From Natronosalvus halobius (GTDB lineage Archaea > Halobacteriota > Halobacteria > Halobacteriales > Natrialbaceae), in assembly GCF_024138145.1 (NCBI RefSeq), contig NZ_CP099997.1, positions 3,348,001 through 3,412,000 on the forward strand: a stretch of 64,000 nt of DNA, read 5' to 3'. The first letter of the stretch is position 1; every line of letters starts with the position of its first letter. Shown here piece by piece: positions 45,218-54,464 of the stretch. Under the pieces are notes generated by a model. It was not told the origin of the DNA. It was given only the letters and a program-made list of their open reading frames with translations, and made no database searches. The translations under genes and the position numbers were made by a program.

Positions 45218-45231
45218 CGTTTTTCCTTTTC
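45218..45231 (+). terminator. T-rich tract after DUF354 gene
   Basis: GTTTTTCCTTTTC about 20 bases after the stop, typical of haloarchaeal U-rich termination. No stem-loop is needed in archaea. Confidence 0.4.
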
Positions 45232-45310
45232 GGTCAGGGTTCGTGTACGGTTTCCGTCGATCAGGACTCGTACGATTTCCGCCGATTAGAGTTCGTCCGC
45301 GCCCCCGCGA

Positions 45311-46453
45311 TCAGGATTCGTCCGCGTCCCCGTCTCCACCCGTCACCCCATCCGCACCGCCGCGGCCCAACTCGAGTCGATCCTCGACGACGGCGATCGA
45401 CTGCTCCGACGACTGCTGGCGGAGGGCCGTCTCCACCGAGGCTTGCTCGCCTGGATAGGTCCGCTCGCCTAACCCCGTTCGGGCTCCCCGCGGGGTCAGG
45501 TAGTCTCCACCGACGTCGATCTCGGCGGCCGTACACAGCCGCTTCAGAATCGAGCGCGCGCCCTCGGTGGTGATCGCCGGCGGCGCGATAGCGAACCGTC
45601 GCGAGAGTTCCGCGGACGTGTGCTTCTCACAGAGCGATTCGATCTCGTCGTCTTCGAACCCTCTGTCCTCGAGGACCGTCCGCACCCGCCGGGAGACCGA
45701 GGGGGCGTGTCGCGTCGGGAACAGCGGCCACTCGTTCGAGGGCGGATCCTGGACGACGCGGTAACGCCGGAGCGGCGTTCGCGCGGAGGCCGGCAACGGG
45801 ACGTCCTCGAGGCGCTGTGATCGCCCCAGGACGCGGATGGTCCCGGAGTAGAAGTCGACATCGGCCCAGGTCGCCCCAGTGCGGCGGTCGTCCTCGGGAA
45901 CCCTGAAGAGTTCGGCGCCGCGGACGCCCGAGTGAGCCAGCACGGCGACCATCGCGTACTCGCGCAGTCGGGCGAGGCGCTCGGTCCTGGAGGCGTCTTC
46001 GGCCTCGAGCGATCGCTCACGGACGAACGCCTCAAGCGCGTCGCGCTGATCGCGTGTCCAGGATCGGTCGCTGACGTCGGCGCCGTCGTCGACCGGGAGG
46101 GCCCCCTCGGCGTCGTCGGTCGCCGCGGGATTGGTCTCGAGGATGCCGCCGCGGACGCACCAGGAGAGGAAGGCCCTGACGACGGCGAAGTAGGTGCCGG
46201 CCGTCGAGGCGGTGTAGTCGCCCCGGCGCGTTCTGTCGTCGAGTTCCTCGGCGTAGGCGCGCATGTGGGCGACGTCGAGGTCGAACAACGAGGCGACGTC
46301 GTGTTCGCGTTCGAGCCACTCCGCCCATCGACGGAGGACGGACTCGGCGTTCGAGGCGTAGGTGCCGGCGCCAGGTCCGTCCGGGTTGCCGACAGCCTTT
46401 CGCTGGAGGTAGGCGTCGACGGCGTCGGCGACGCGAACGCGGACCTCGCTCAC
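45311..46453 (-). CDS. Tyrosine-recombinase fold protein with altered catalytic residues
   Basis: 380 residues. An N-terminal SAM-like core-binding domain (about 8-110) and a C-terminal catalytic-fold domain are present. The first Arg box AHSGVRGAELF (R178) is kept, and TPRGARTG (320-327) keeps the second Arg but replaces the usual His of HxxR by Arg (R322). The RH box reads RQQS (345-348) and the expected Tyr position in EQSIAVVED reads Val. So H, H and the nucleophile Tyr are lost. It is probably catalytically dead but may bind DNA. It stands alone, with no other provirus genes nearby. Confidence 0.75.
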   Translation of the reverse strand: MSEVRVRVADAVDAYLQRKAVGNPDGPGAGTYASNAESVLRRWAEWLEREHDVASLFDLDVAHMRAYAEELDDRTRRGDYTASTAGTYFAVVRAFLSWCVRGGILETNPAATDDAEGALPVDDGADVSDRSWTRDQRDALEAFVRERSLEAEDASRTERLARLREYAMVAVLAHSGVRGAELFRVPEDDRRTGATWADVDFYSGTIRVLGRSQRLEDVPLPASARTPLRRYRVVQDPPSNEWPLFPTRHAPSVSRRVRTVLEDRGFEDDEIESLCEKHTSAELSRRFAIAPPAITTEGARSILKRLCTAAEIDVGGDYLTPRGARTGLGERTYPGEQASVETALRQQSSEQSIAVVEDRLELGRGGADGVTGGDGDADES

Positions 46454-46749
46454 GTGGCGCTCACCTCACGTCCGTTGGGTTCATCGTATCGGTCGCGTTC
46501 CTCACGCTCGTCGGGTTCTACACGCCCCTCACTCCGGGTGTGACGTCGAGCGCTCGAGAAACGAGACTGTGACCGGGTCCGGGACCGAGGTCGGAACGGT
46601 GAAACAGGAGACGCGACGGTCGGCGCGGCCTCCACGAGGCACCTGCCTGCCGAGCGAAACTCGACGGTCATTCTCGTCGTATCCTACTCGAGCCTCGTAC
46701 ATCTGCGTTACGGTCTTCAGAAACGGAAAGAAAGTTGCTGCTGCGGCCG

Positions 46750-48282
46750 TCAGTCGTCCGCCGTTGGCGTCTCCGGACGGTACGATCGGCTGATTCGCTT
46801 CCACTTTCCCGTCGAGAACCGGTAGTAGTTGATCGCCGCGGGAACGGCCGTCTCGGCGACGAACGCGAGGTACAGCCCCATCAGCCCGATCGCGGGTATC
46901 GAGACGCCGGGGACCGCGACCGTGGCATCGAAGAGGGGGACGGCGGCGTCGAGCGGCGGAAGCTCGAGGCCGTTCGCGCCGAGGTACGCGAGCGGGATCG
47001 CGAAGCCGAACATCGCGAGGAACTGGCTGTAGAACGGCCAGCGGGTGTCACCGCTCGCGTTGAGCGGACCGGAGGCACCGCCGGACACGCCGCGAAGCAC
47101 GACGGCCACGCAGGCGGCGTGGACGAGCGAGACGGCGATCGGAATCGCGGGATCCGTCGGATCGTTGCTAAACAGCAACGTGATCTGCTCGGCGAAGACG
47201 AAGACCAGGAACGCAGAGACCGCGTAGACGGCGACGGCGAAGCGGATGATCTCGCGGCCGTACTGTTCGGCCGTCCCCTCGTCGCCGGTGCCGAGTTCCT
47301 GGCCGACCAGACTCGAGGAAGCCAGCCCGAAGCCCCAGCCGGGGGTGTTCATGACGCCCCAGATGCGTCGAGCGATGACGTAGGCGGCGACGGTGTCCTC
47401 GCCGAAGACGTCGACGATGGCGAGCATGGGGAACTCGGCGAGGGTCCAGACGAGGTTGGTACCGAACACGGGGAGACCGATGGTGACCAGGTCCCGCAGC
47501 GTCGGGGCGTCCACGTAACTGCCGACGGGATCGACCCGGACGGGGAACGCCCTCGCCCCGGGCAGTCGACCGGCGGTCAGGCCAGCCGCGAAGACCGCGG
47601 TGACGACGATGTTCGAGAGGACGGTCCCGAGGGCGGCGCCGACGACGCCCATGTCCAGGCCGAAGATCAACACGGCGTTGATCCCGATGTTGGCGACGGC
47701 GCCGCCGGCCCGGACGACCATCGGGGTCCAGGCGTCGTCCATGCCGACGAACACGCGGCTTCCGATGAGGTTGAGTCCCGCGAAGGGGATGCCGAGGGCG
47801 ACGACCTGGAGGTAGTCGGACCCGTACCGAATCGCGTCCGGGTTGGACGTGATCAGTCCGATGAATGACTCGGCGAACAGCCAGAAGGTGACCGTGATCG
47901 GGAGCGAGACGACGACCACGAGGAAGGCGCTCGAGCGAACGGCCTGTCCGAGCTGGTCGTAGGCCTCGGCACCGTAGCGCTGGGAAACGAGCGCGATGGT
48001 GCCGCCGGCGACCCCGCCGCCGACCGAAAACGCGAGCCCCCAGAACGGGCCGGCGAACCCGACGCCGGCGATAGCCGACGAGCCGATGGCGAGGCCGACC
48101 ATCGCGACGTCGACGGCGCTCTTCGACATGCGGGCGATGCCGGTGACGATGCGCGGCCACGCGAGGTCGGTCGTCCGCCGGGCCCGTTCGCGCTCGATCA
48201 GCCCCACTCGCGCGAGGGCGAAGCCGATCCAGAGAATCAGCAATCGAAACGGGTTTGGGACGCGACGGACCACCGGAATCAC
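46750..48282 (-). CDS. MATE-family multidrug/toxin exporter
   Basis: 510 residues, twelve membrane spans in two homologous halves. N-terminal MSKSAVDVAMVGLAIGSSAIAGVGFAGP and the GLDMGVVGAALGTVLSN block are MATE signatures, with RVFVGMDDAWTP and SGDTRWPFYSQF in matching places. These carriers export organic cations or drugs using Na+ or H+ gradients. The N-terminal 25 residues precede the usual first span; the start could be later. The substrate is unknown. Confidence 0.85.
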   Translation of the reverse strand: MIPVVRRVPNPFRLLILWIGFALARVGLIERERARRTTDLAWPRIVTGIARMSKSAVDVAMVGLAIGSSAIAGVGFAGPFWGLAFSVGGGVAGGTIALVSQRYGAEAYDQLGQAVRSSAFLVVVVSLPITVTFWLFAESFIGLITSNPDAIRYGSDYLQVVALGIPFAGLNLIGSRVFVGMDDAWTPMVVRAGGAVANIGINAVLIFGLDMGVVGAALGTVLSNIVVTAVFAAGLTAGRLPGARAFPVRVDPVGSYVDAPTLRDLVTIGLPVFGTNLVWTLAEFPMLAIVDVFGEDTVAAYVIARRIWGVMNTPGWGFGLASSSLVGQELGTGDEGTAEQYGREIIRFAVAVYAVSAFLVFVFAEQITLLFSNDPTDPAIPIAVSLVHAACVAVVLRGVSGGASGPLNASGDTRWPFYSQFLAMFGFAIPLAYLGANGLELPPLDAAVPLFDATVAVPGVSIPAIGLMGLYLAFVAETAVPAAINYYRFSTGKWKRISRSYRPETPTADD

Positions 48283-48454
48283 GCGAGCCTAAAAGCCTCC
48301 GCTTAAAAGCACTTCCCGACGCGGCATGGTCGACCGGTTTCGATTCGAAACCATCTGTCACGGGTGGCGTTCGCATGCCTAACCCTTGATCCCACCTCCA
48401 ACCCTCGACCCTAACCCCTTTCCCGACCCACCAGTACGCTCGACTGGTCGGCCG

Positions 48455-48760
48455 TCACGTTCCGGAACCAACGCTCCCGGTCGTCTCGAGTCGCCGTTCG
48501 TACTTTGCGAGCGATTCTTCGAGAGCGGCCCCGGCGTCGACGCCGACTTCGGTACAGAGCGCGAGCAGGGCGAAGAGTGCGTCCCCGAGTTCGTCCCGTT
48601 CGATGGCAGCGGTCTCGGGGTTGGCCCCGTACGCCGTCGACTCGTTGAGTTCCTTCGCCACCTCGCCGACCTCCGAGGTGAGGTCGAGGGTGCGGTAGGC
48701 CGGATCCGTCTCGAGGTCGTGTCGTTCGAGAAACGCCGCGACGTCGTCCTGGGCGTCCAT
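48455..48760 (-). CDS. MazG-like nucleotide pyrophosphohydrolase
   Basis: 101 residues. The all-alpha NTP pyrophosphatase motif is present: EVGEVAKE (metal Glu pair), then ERDELGDALFALLAL (metal EExxD-type set). Short MazG proteins hydrolyse aberrant or stress nucleotides to monophosphates. It stands alone between the MATE gene and the acidic secreted protein. Confidence 0.85.
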   Translation of the reverse strand: MDAQDDVAAFLERHDLETDPAYRTLDLTSEVGEVAKELNESTAYGANPETAAIERDELGDALFALLALCTEVGVDAGAALEESLAKYERRLETTGSVGSGT

Positions 48761-48936
48761 GACTGAGACGTGAGCCGATCGATCGAAAAAAGCGTCGGTT
48801 TCGTGACTACTCGAGCGAGTCGCTCGATTTGCTCCGTCGGTCGTTCGTTAATAACTCGTCAGTTTCTCGAGCGGACGCACGTTCACGGGTCTGGCGATGG
48901 ACGGCTGAAAAATAGCGACTCGACGTCCGGTCGTGC

Positions 48937-50790
48937 TTAGACCAGTCCGATGACACCGATCGGAATACGGGAGTCCGTATCCGTGTCGTCGGTTTCGTTG
49001 TCGTCGGTCTCGTTATCGTCGTAGTCGTCAGTCTCGTCAGTGTCGTTGTCGTCAGCGTCGGTTTCGTTATCGTCCGCGTCGTCCGCATCGGTCTCGGTGT
49101 CGTCCATCTCGTCTTCCTCGGTCAACTCGAGGAAGGCCACCTCGCCGAACTCGTCAGTGAGGATCATGTGGACGTACTCGCCGGCTTCCAGCTCGCCGGT
49201 TTCGACCTCGAACTCGACCGTATCGCTCTCGTCACCGTCGAGCGTCACCGATTGTGACTCGATGAGGTCGCCGTCGACCCTGAACTCGACGTCCTGGGTG
49301 GCTTCCTCGTCGTTGGGGTTGGTGACGGTCGCATTGACCGTGATGGTGTCACCGACGGTCGCGTTCTCCGGTGCGTCGAGATTTTCGACGGTGAACGATT
49401 CCATGTCGTCGTCGCCGACGTCGGTGTCGTTGTCGTCGACGCCGGTATCTGTCTCGTTATCGTCCATGTCGTCGCCATCACCGACACCTGCATCGGTTTC
49501 GTTGTCGTCTGCGTCGTCGTCATCGTCGACGTCGGTTTCGTCGTCATCGCCGACGTCGGTCTCGTTGTCGTCTGCGTCGTCGGTTTCGTCGTCACCGATG
49601 TCGGATTCGTTGTCGTCGACGCCGGTATCCGTCTCGTTGTCGTCCATGTCGTCGTCATCGCCGACGTCGGTCTCGTTGTCGTCACCGATGTCGGATTCGT
49701 CGTCGTCGACACCGTCACCGGCATCGGTTTCGTTGTCGTCAGTTTCGTGATCGTCACCGACGTCGGTTTCGTTGTCGTCGTAGTCGTCGGTCTCGTTGTC
49801 GTCGACGCCATCCATCTCGTCTTCACCGTCGACGACGGTCACGTTCTCTTCGTCTCCCAGCATCTCCGCGAGCCGGTCGAGTGCCTCCTCGTCGTCGAGG
49901 ACGAGGATGTAGACGTTTTCGATCGTGACTTGCTCGATCGTCACCGAGGAGAAGTTCGCGTTGATGATCGTTACGCCGTCTTCGACGGCGTCAGCGTCGG
50001 GCTCCATGACGGGAGCGTCGTCAGCGTCGTCGGCCGGTTCTTCGTCAGCGTCGTCGGCCGGTTCTTCGTCAGCGTCGTCGGCCGGTTCTTCGTCAGCGTC
50101 GTCGGCCGGTGGTTCGGCTTCGGCGTCGTCGCCGTCATCCTCCTCGACGGGGCAATCAGACGGCTTCTCGGCTGCGTCGTCGTCCGTCTCGGTATCGGTT
50201 TCCGAGTCATCGGCGTCATCGGCGTCGTCAGCCGGTTCTTCCGCCGACTCGAGGGTCACTGCAGCCTCGTCGGTCACCGGCTCACCGTCTTCGGTGAGGT
50301 AGGGACCGTCGTCTTCGCCCTCGGTCTCGACGAAGTCGTACGTCTCGTTGTCGTTCGTATCGAGGTGGGGCATCGCGATCAGCGTCTCGCTCTCCTCGAG
50401 CGTGGTGTCGAGGTGGATCTCGACGTCTTCGTGCGTGCCCGCCTCGAGGTACTCGGAGGTTCCGAGGACGCTCTCGAGAGCGTTGCCGACGAGCAGCGAG
50501 CTATCGTGGATCGTCACGAAGCCGCCCTCCTCCATCGTCACCTCGTCGACGACGACGGAGGTTCCGTCGGTGGTCTGGTCACTGAACGTTACGCTCGCGG
50601 ACGGTTGTGCCGTTTCGTCGTCCGCCTCGTCTGTGTCGTTCGATGTATCGTTCGATGTGTCGTTCGCCTCGTCGTCCTGTACTGACAGGCTCGCCCCTGC
50701 TGATGCGGATGCCGCCCCCACCAGGGCAACACCACTCGTCAGCATCATGAGGGCGACGAGTACGACGACTACGTGTTTTCGTGTGCTCAT
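48937..50790 (-). CDS. Secreted DUF7282 protein with acidic, sequon-rich repeats
   Basis: 617 residues from the ATG at 50790 (MSTRKHVVVV), which begins a clear Sec signal peptide (hydrophobic to GAASASA at about 30); an upstream ATG would hide it. Domains: a DUF7282-like beta domain (about 60-185), EPADDAD repeats (about 225-270), a second short beta segment, an acidic block of D/E/N with recurring DDNETD (about 330-440), a CARDB-like beta domain (about 450-540; NATVGDTITVNATVTNPNDEEA), and an acidic tail ending SRIPIGVIGLV. Many DNET units are N-x-T glycosylation sequons. No C-terminal membrane anchor is seen. Confidence 0.82.
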   Translation of the reverse strand: MSTRKHVVVVLVALMMLTSGVALVGAASASAGASLSVQDDEANDTSNDTSNDTDEADDETAQPSASVTFSDQTTDGTSVVVDEVTMEEGGFVTIHDSSLLVGNALESVLGTSEYLEAGTHEDVEIHLDTTLEESETLIAMPHLDTNDNETYDFVETEGEDDGPYLTEDGEPVTDEAAVTLESAEEPADDADDADDSETDTETDDDAAEKPSDCPVEEDDGDDAEAEPPADDADEEPADDADEEPADDADEEPADDADDAPVMEPDADAVEDGVTIINANFSSVTIEQVTIENVYILVLDDEEALDRLAEMLGDEENVTVVDGEDEMDGVDDNETDDYDDNETDVGDDHETDDNETDAGDGVDDDESDIGDDNETDVGDDDDMDDNETDTGVDDNESDIGDDETDDADDNETDVGDDDETDVDDDDDADDNETDAGVGDGDDMDDNETDTGVDDNDTDVGDDDMESFTVENLDAPENATVGDTITVNATVTNPNDEEATQDVEFRVDGDLIESQSVTLDGDESDTVEFEVETGELEAGEYVHMILTDEFGEVAFLELTEEDEMDDTETDADDADDNETDADDNDTDETDDYDDNETDDNETDDTDTDSRIPIGVIGLV

Positions 50791-50989
50791 GTCATCTCGT
50801 GCCGTAAAGGCGTTCGAAACTTGTCGAAGGCGGGCATAAACCGGTCCAACGCTTTCGACGGGAAACGACAAACTGCTCCTTACCGACGTCGTTCCAACCG
50901 GCGCCCGCGGCAGAAATGAGGCATTTCGTTGGGGTTTACGTCGGACACCGCGTCGTGTACTCGACACCTACTCGATACCTATTCGATAC

Positions 50990-51505
50990 CTACTGTGGAT
51001 CGCGCGGTGGCTCACTCGAGCGGGTCGCGGTGGGCTCGTTCCCGCGAATACACACGAGGTTCTCGCGACCGATCCGCAACTTCGTGATCTCGCCGTCGTC
51101 CTCGAGGTCGGCCAGGAGGCGACTCACCTTCGCCTTCGACCAGTCGACGGAGTCGACGATCGCCGACTGCTTCATCCGCCCGCCGTTTCGCTGGATCAGC
51201 GAGCACACCCGCTCGCGATCGGTGAGCATCGACTCGCCCTCGGTCGAATCCCTCGACTCCGCTTCGGTCCCGGCCTCGAGTCGTTTCCGGAGAACCAGGC
51301 CACCGCCCAGAAACGCCAGCGCCAGGATGCCCACGATTGCGGCCAGGTGGGACTCCTCGCCGCCCTGGGTCTGGGCCTGGAGGTGTGTCTGGAGCGCGAA
51401 CACCTGTGCACGTGTCTCGACACCGATACCGGTGATCGACCACTCGAAGGTCGACCACTCGGCCGGGACGAATACGACCGGGTTGTAGATGGTGGCTGGA
51501 TTCAT
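50990..51505 (-). CDS. Membrane-anchored winged-helix regulator (DUF7343-type)
   Basis: 171 residues. A short N-terminal segment, one membrane span (about 55-75; LAAIVGILALAFLGGGLVLRK), a linker, and a C-terminal winged helix: TDRERVCSLIQRNGGRMKQSAIVDSVDWSKAKVSRLLADLEDDGEI. This layout suggests a membrane-bound transcription factor. It lies directly upstream, in transcription order, of the secreted acidic protein (same strand, about 200 bases apart), which it may control. Confidence 0.82.
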   Translation of the reverse strand: MNPATIYNPVVFVPAEWSTFEWSITGIGVETRAQVFALQTHLQAQTQGGEESHLAAIVGILALAFLGGGLVLRKRLEAGTEAESRDSTEGESMLTDRERVCSLIQRNGGRMKQSAIVDSVDWSKAKVSRLLADLEDDGEITKLRIGRENLVCIRGNEPTATRSSEPPRDPQ

Positions 51506-51819
51506 GCGACGAGTGTAAACCGGTTGAAACTGGTCGAAACGCCGTTCTGTGGGGGTCTGTCAGCAATCATCGACGCGCGGCGCTAAAGTAGTTTTTATAA
51601 GAGTACAAGTGATATTGTATTCGGCGACACTCAGGTGACTCGAGAGGTCGGCTCGATACTCGCGTCCGGCGGGGGGAGAGCCGGCGTGTGACGTCCATCG
51701 AGCGGTGTGATCGAGGAGGCGAGGAGTTGAGTAGCCGGGGTGGTGAGTGGTTGACAGCTCGACGGTTCGACGACAACGAAACCGACGACTCGACGACCAC
51801 TCGACCCGGCAGACTCGGC
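51506..51819. other. Intergenic interval with reverse-strand TATA-like box
   Basis: 314 bases between two minus-strand genes. TTATAAAAAC on the reverse strand at about 51591-51600 is a likely TATA box for the DUF7343 gene (leader about 60 bases). No gene is present in it. Confidence 0.4.
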
Positions 51820-52179
51820 TCAGACGCCCGGGACCCCCGCGGCGTCGAACGTCGTCACGCCGAGGAACGCGAGGATGTAGAGCACGATGAGCACGCTCAA
51901 CCACGCCACGAGCGTGATCGCCGCCGCCTGAATCCAGCCGCCTGGATAGCGAGCGTTGATCACCGTGAGATACGCGACGAGGACGATCGCTGGGCCCAGG
52001 AGGGGAATCCAGCCGAGGAAGAACCCGACTATCCCCCAGACGATCGCTCCGATGAGGGCCGTGACCAGGGCGTAGGTGTAATCCTCCGTGTCGACGATGA
52101 CTTTGGCCCCGACGTAGATTCCGAGGGCTCCGATGAGCAAGCTCACGGCGAACACGATGATGCTGTCGATTGTAGCCAT
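51820..52179 (-). CDS. Four-span membrane protein
   Basis: 119 residues, almost entirely hydrophobic with four spans: ATIDSIIVFAVSLLIGALGIY, ALVTALIGAIVWGIVGFFLGW, PLLGPAIVLVAYLTVI and AAAITLVAWLSVLIVLYILAFLG. It resembles small haloarchaeal membrane proteins of unknown function. It is not obviously in an operon with either neighbour. Confidence 0.75.
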   Translation of the reverse strand: MATIDSIIVFAVSLLIGALGIYVGAKVIVDTEDYTYALVTALIGAIVWGIVGFFLGWIPLLGPAIVLVAYLTVINARYPGGWIQAAAITLVAWLSVLIVLYILAFLGVTTFDAAGVPGV

Positions 52180-52403
52180 ACCCAGGGAGTAGGGTCGCTC
52201 CCTCGTTAGTTATCGGCGGCCTACACGCACACGAAAGTGACTCCCAAGAAGCTGTGGCTGTCTCGGGTCGCTCTCACGTGGCCGCTTCGTCGGATTCTCG
52301 TCGCCGTACGTTACAGCTTCCATGATGGTCACCGAGTCAGAAAACAAAACCTGGCCCGAATCGCGGGCGATGTCGGCCTCCACTTCTTGCGCGCCCTGCA
52401 CGT

Positions 52404-53414
52404 CTACGCATCCTGCCGGCTGCCGGCCGTCCCCCGCTCGCCACCGACTTCGTTCGTCGGTCGGCCCTCTGCCCGTTGCGACGCTCGAGTGTCCGTCTCC
52501 GCTTCGACGAGGCGTTCGAGCCCCGCCTCGAGGTCGATTCGTGCCGTGAAGTCCAGCTCGTCGCTCGCCCGCGCCACGGACGCGACGCTGTGGCGGACGT
52601 CGCCCGGGCGGGATTCGATGTGGACGATGTCCGAGTCCGAATCAGTGACGTCCTGGATCGTCTCGGCGAGGTTTCGAATCGACGTCCGCGTACCCGTTCC
52701 GACGTTGTACGCCCGCCCGACCGCGTCGGTCGTCGCCGCCAGGAGGTTCGCCTGGACGACGTCCGAGACGTGGACGAAGTCGCGCGTCTGCTCACCGTCG
52801 CCCTCGATGGTGATCGGCTCGCCGGCGCGAGCCTGCTCCAGGAACGTCGCGATCACGCCGCTGTAGGGCCCCTGCTGGCGGGGACCGTAGGCGTTGAAGT
52901 AGCGCAGGGCGACGGTCTCGAGCCCGTATAACTGGTTGTACGCGCGTGCGTAGTGATCCAGAGCGAGCTTCTGGATCCCGTACGGCGAGGTCGGCCGCAA
53001 GGCGTCCGTCTCTGCGACCGGGACGCTCTCTGGGTGGCCGTAGATCGCCGCGCTCGAGGCCAGGACGACCCGGGCGTCCTGGAGGCGGGCCTGCTCGAGC
53101 ACGCCCAGGGTTCCCTCGAGGTTGACGTCGTTCGTGTGCCGGGGATCGTCGACGCTCTCGGTGACGCTGACGATGGCGCCCTCGTGAAAGATGACGTCGA
53201 CGTTCCTGGCTGCCCGCTGGAGAGCGATCGGATCGCGGAGGTCGCCCTCGATCACGGTCGCGTCGTCGTGGACGTGCTCGCGAGTCCCGTTGACGAAGTT
53301 GTCCAGGACGCGAACCTCGGCGTGGGGGGCCAGGGCGTCGACGAGGTGGCTGCCGATGAAGCCGGCGCCGCCGGTGACGAGGACGCGACGATCGGCGAGT
53401 GGGTGGTGCTCCAT
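52404..53414 (-). CDS. NAD-dependent epimerase/dehydratase (GalE-like)
   Basis: 336 residues from the ATG at 53414. The extended SDR motif VTGGAGFIGSHLVDAL and the active-site pair ASSAAIYG with SPYGIQKLALDHYARAY (YxxxK) identify a nucleotide-sugar epimerase or dehydratase. NAYGPRQQGPYSGVI and GDGEQTRDFVHVSDVV are the substrate-binding signatures. It would supply a sugar such as UDP-galactose for glycan building. The last 25 residues are a polar haloarchaeal tail. Confidence 0.85.
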   Translation of the reverse strand: MEHHPLADRRVLVTGGAGFIGSHLVDALAPHAEVRVLDNFVNGTREHVHDDATVIEGDLRDPIALQRAARNVDVIFHEGAIVSVTESVDDPRHTNDVNLEGTLGVLEQARLQDARVVLASSAAIYGHPESVPVAETDALRPTSPYGIQKLALDHYARAYNQLYGLETVALRYFNAYGPRQQGPYSGVIATFLEQARAGEPITIEGDGEQTRDFVHVSDVVQANLLAATTDAVGRAYNVGTGTRTSIRNLAETIQDVTDSDSDIVHIESRPGDVRHSVASVARASDELDFTARIDLEAGLERLVEAETDTRASQRAEGRPTNEVGGERGTAGSRQDA

Positions 53415-53617
53415 CGGGGAGGCCAACCAGTCGTCGGCGGTTTAGTATAGGTGGCGTACCCTGTCGTATCCGATTCCTACGGGTGGCGAGGCGCTCAGGA
53501 GATGGGGCCCAACGTTTCGACCCGTCGGCGGCCATCCGTGCCGACCACGGCGTTCGGGTTTCGAGTGGGTCGTCTCGAAATTCGCGAACGGTGTCCGAGG
53601 CCGCCTCGAACGACTCG

Positions 53618-53757
53618 AGACGGGCGTTTCGAGACGGGCGCTCGGAGACAGGCGCTCCGAAACGGGTGTTCCGGGACGGTTGTTCGAAACGGCCGTGCCG
53701 AAACGGGCGCTCCGAAACGGTCGTCGATCGTTTCGAGACAAGCGTTCCGAAACGGCG
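53618..53757. repeat. Degenerate GC-rich repeats, CGAAACGGGCG unit
   Basis: About eight irregular copies of a 14-18-base unit around CGAAACGGGCGCTC lie just upstream of the ITPase stop. Both strands read poorly biased frames through it. Confidence 0.7.
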
Positions 53758-54354
53758 CTACCGATCCGCGTACCAGTCCGTGAACGCCGCCAGCGCTCGT
53801 CCGCGGTGGGAGATGGCGTTCTTCTCCGCGGCCGTCATCTCCGCGAACGTCTGCCCGTTGTACTCGAAGATCGGATCGTAGCCAAAGCCCGCCTCCCCGC
53901 GGGGGGCAACGATGGTCCCGGCGACCGACCCCTCGAACGTCTCGACGCCCTCGGCATCGGCGTAGGCCATGACCGTGCGGAAGTGTGCGCGACGATTGGC
54001 TTCGTCCTCGGCCTCGAGCAGTCGCCAGACGCGTTCGACGCCGACGGTCGTCTCGACGTAGGCCGAGTACGGTCCCGGGAAGCCGCCGAGGGCGTCGACG
54101 AACAGGCCGGTGTCGTCGACCAGGACGCCGTCGACGTCGCTCCCGTCGACGTCGCTCTCGCTGTCGTCGGCTCCCTCGGTCGTCATCGTATCGTAGGTCT
54201 CCCGAGCGCCTGTCGCGGCGATCTCGCCCAGGTCGTCGCTCTGGATCTCGGTGTAGTCGTACTCGACCTGCTCGAGGGCCGCCTGTCCGTCGAGGTACTC
54301 GCGGGCCTCCTCGAGTTTGCCCGCGTTACCGGTGGCGAAATACAGGGTGTCCAT
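53758..54354 (-). CDS. Non-canonical purine NTP pyrophosphatase (Ham1/RdgB-type ITPase)
   Basis: 198 residues. The family motif FATGNAGKLEEAREYL at the N-terminus, DDTGLFVDALGGFPGPYSAYVETTVG in the middle, and GEAGFGYDPIFEY plus KNAISHRGRAL at the end are all present. The enzyme removes ITP and XTP from the nucleotide pool. A short acidic DSESDVDGSDVDG insertion (about 63-75) precedes the DDTG motif. Confidence 0.9.
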   Translation of the reverse strand: MDTLYFATGNAGKLEEAREYLDGQAALEQVEYDYTEIQSDDLGEIAATGARETYDTMTTEGADDSESDVDGSDVDGVLVDDTGLFVDALGGFPGPYSAYVETTVGVERVWRLLEAEDEANRRAHFRTVMAYADAEGVETFEGSVAGTIVAPRGEAGFGYDPIFEYNGQTFAEMTAAEKNAISHRGRALAAFTDWYADR

Positions 54355-54464
54355 ACGCGTGGGCGCGCACGGGAACGGGAAAGCGCCGTCGATTTCTCCG
54401 TTCTCTCCCTCCGCCGGTCGCCGCCTCCGCTAGCCTTTTCCTCCCGGCGACCGAGTTTCTGGGC

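Noticed and set aside
49747-50685. Val-rich frame on the plus strand
   Set aside because: Antisense to the acidic secreted protein, whose repetitive Asp/Glu codons keep other frames open.
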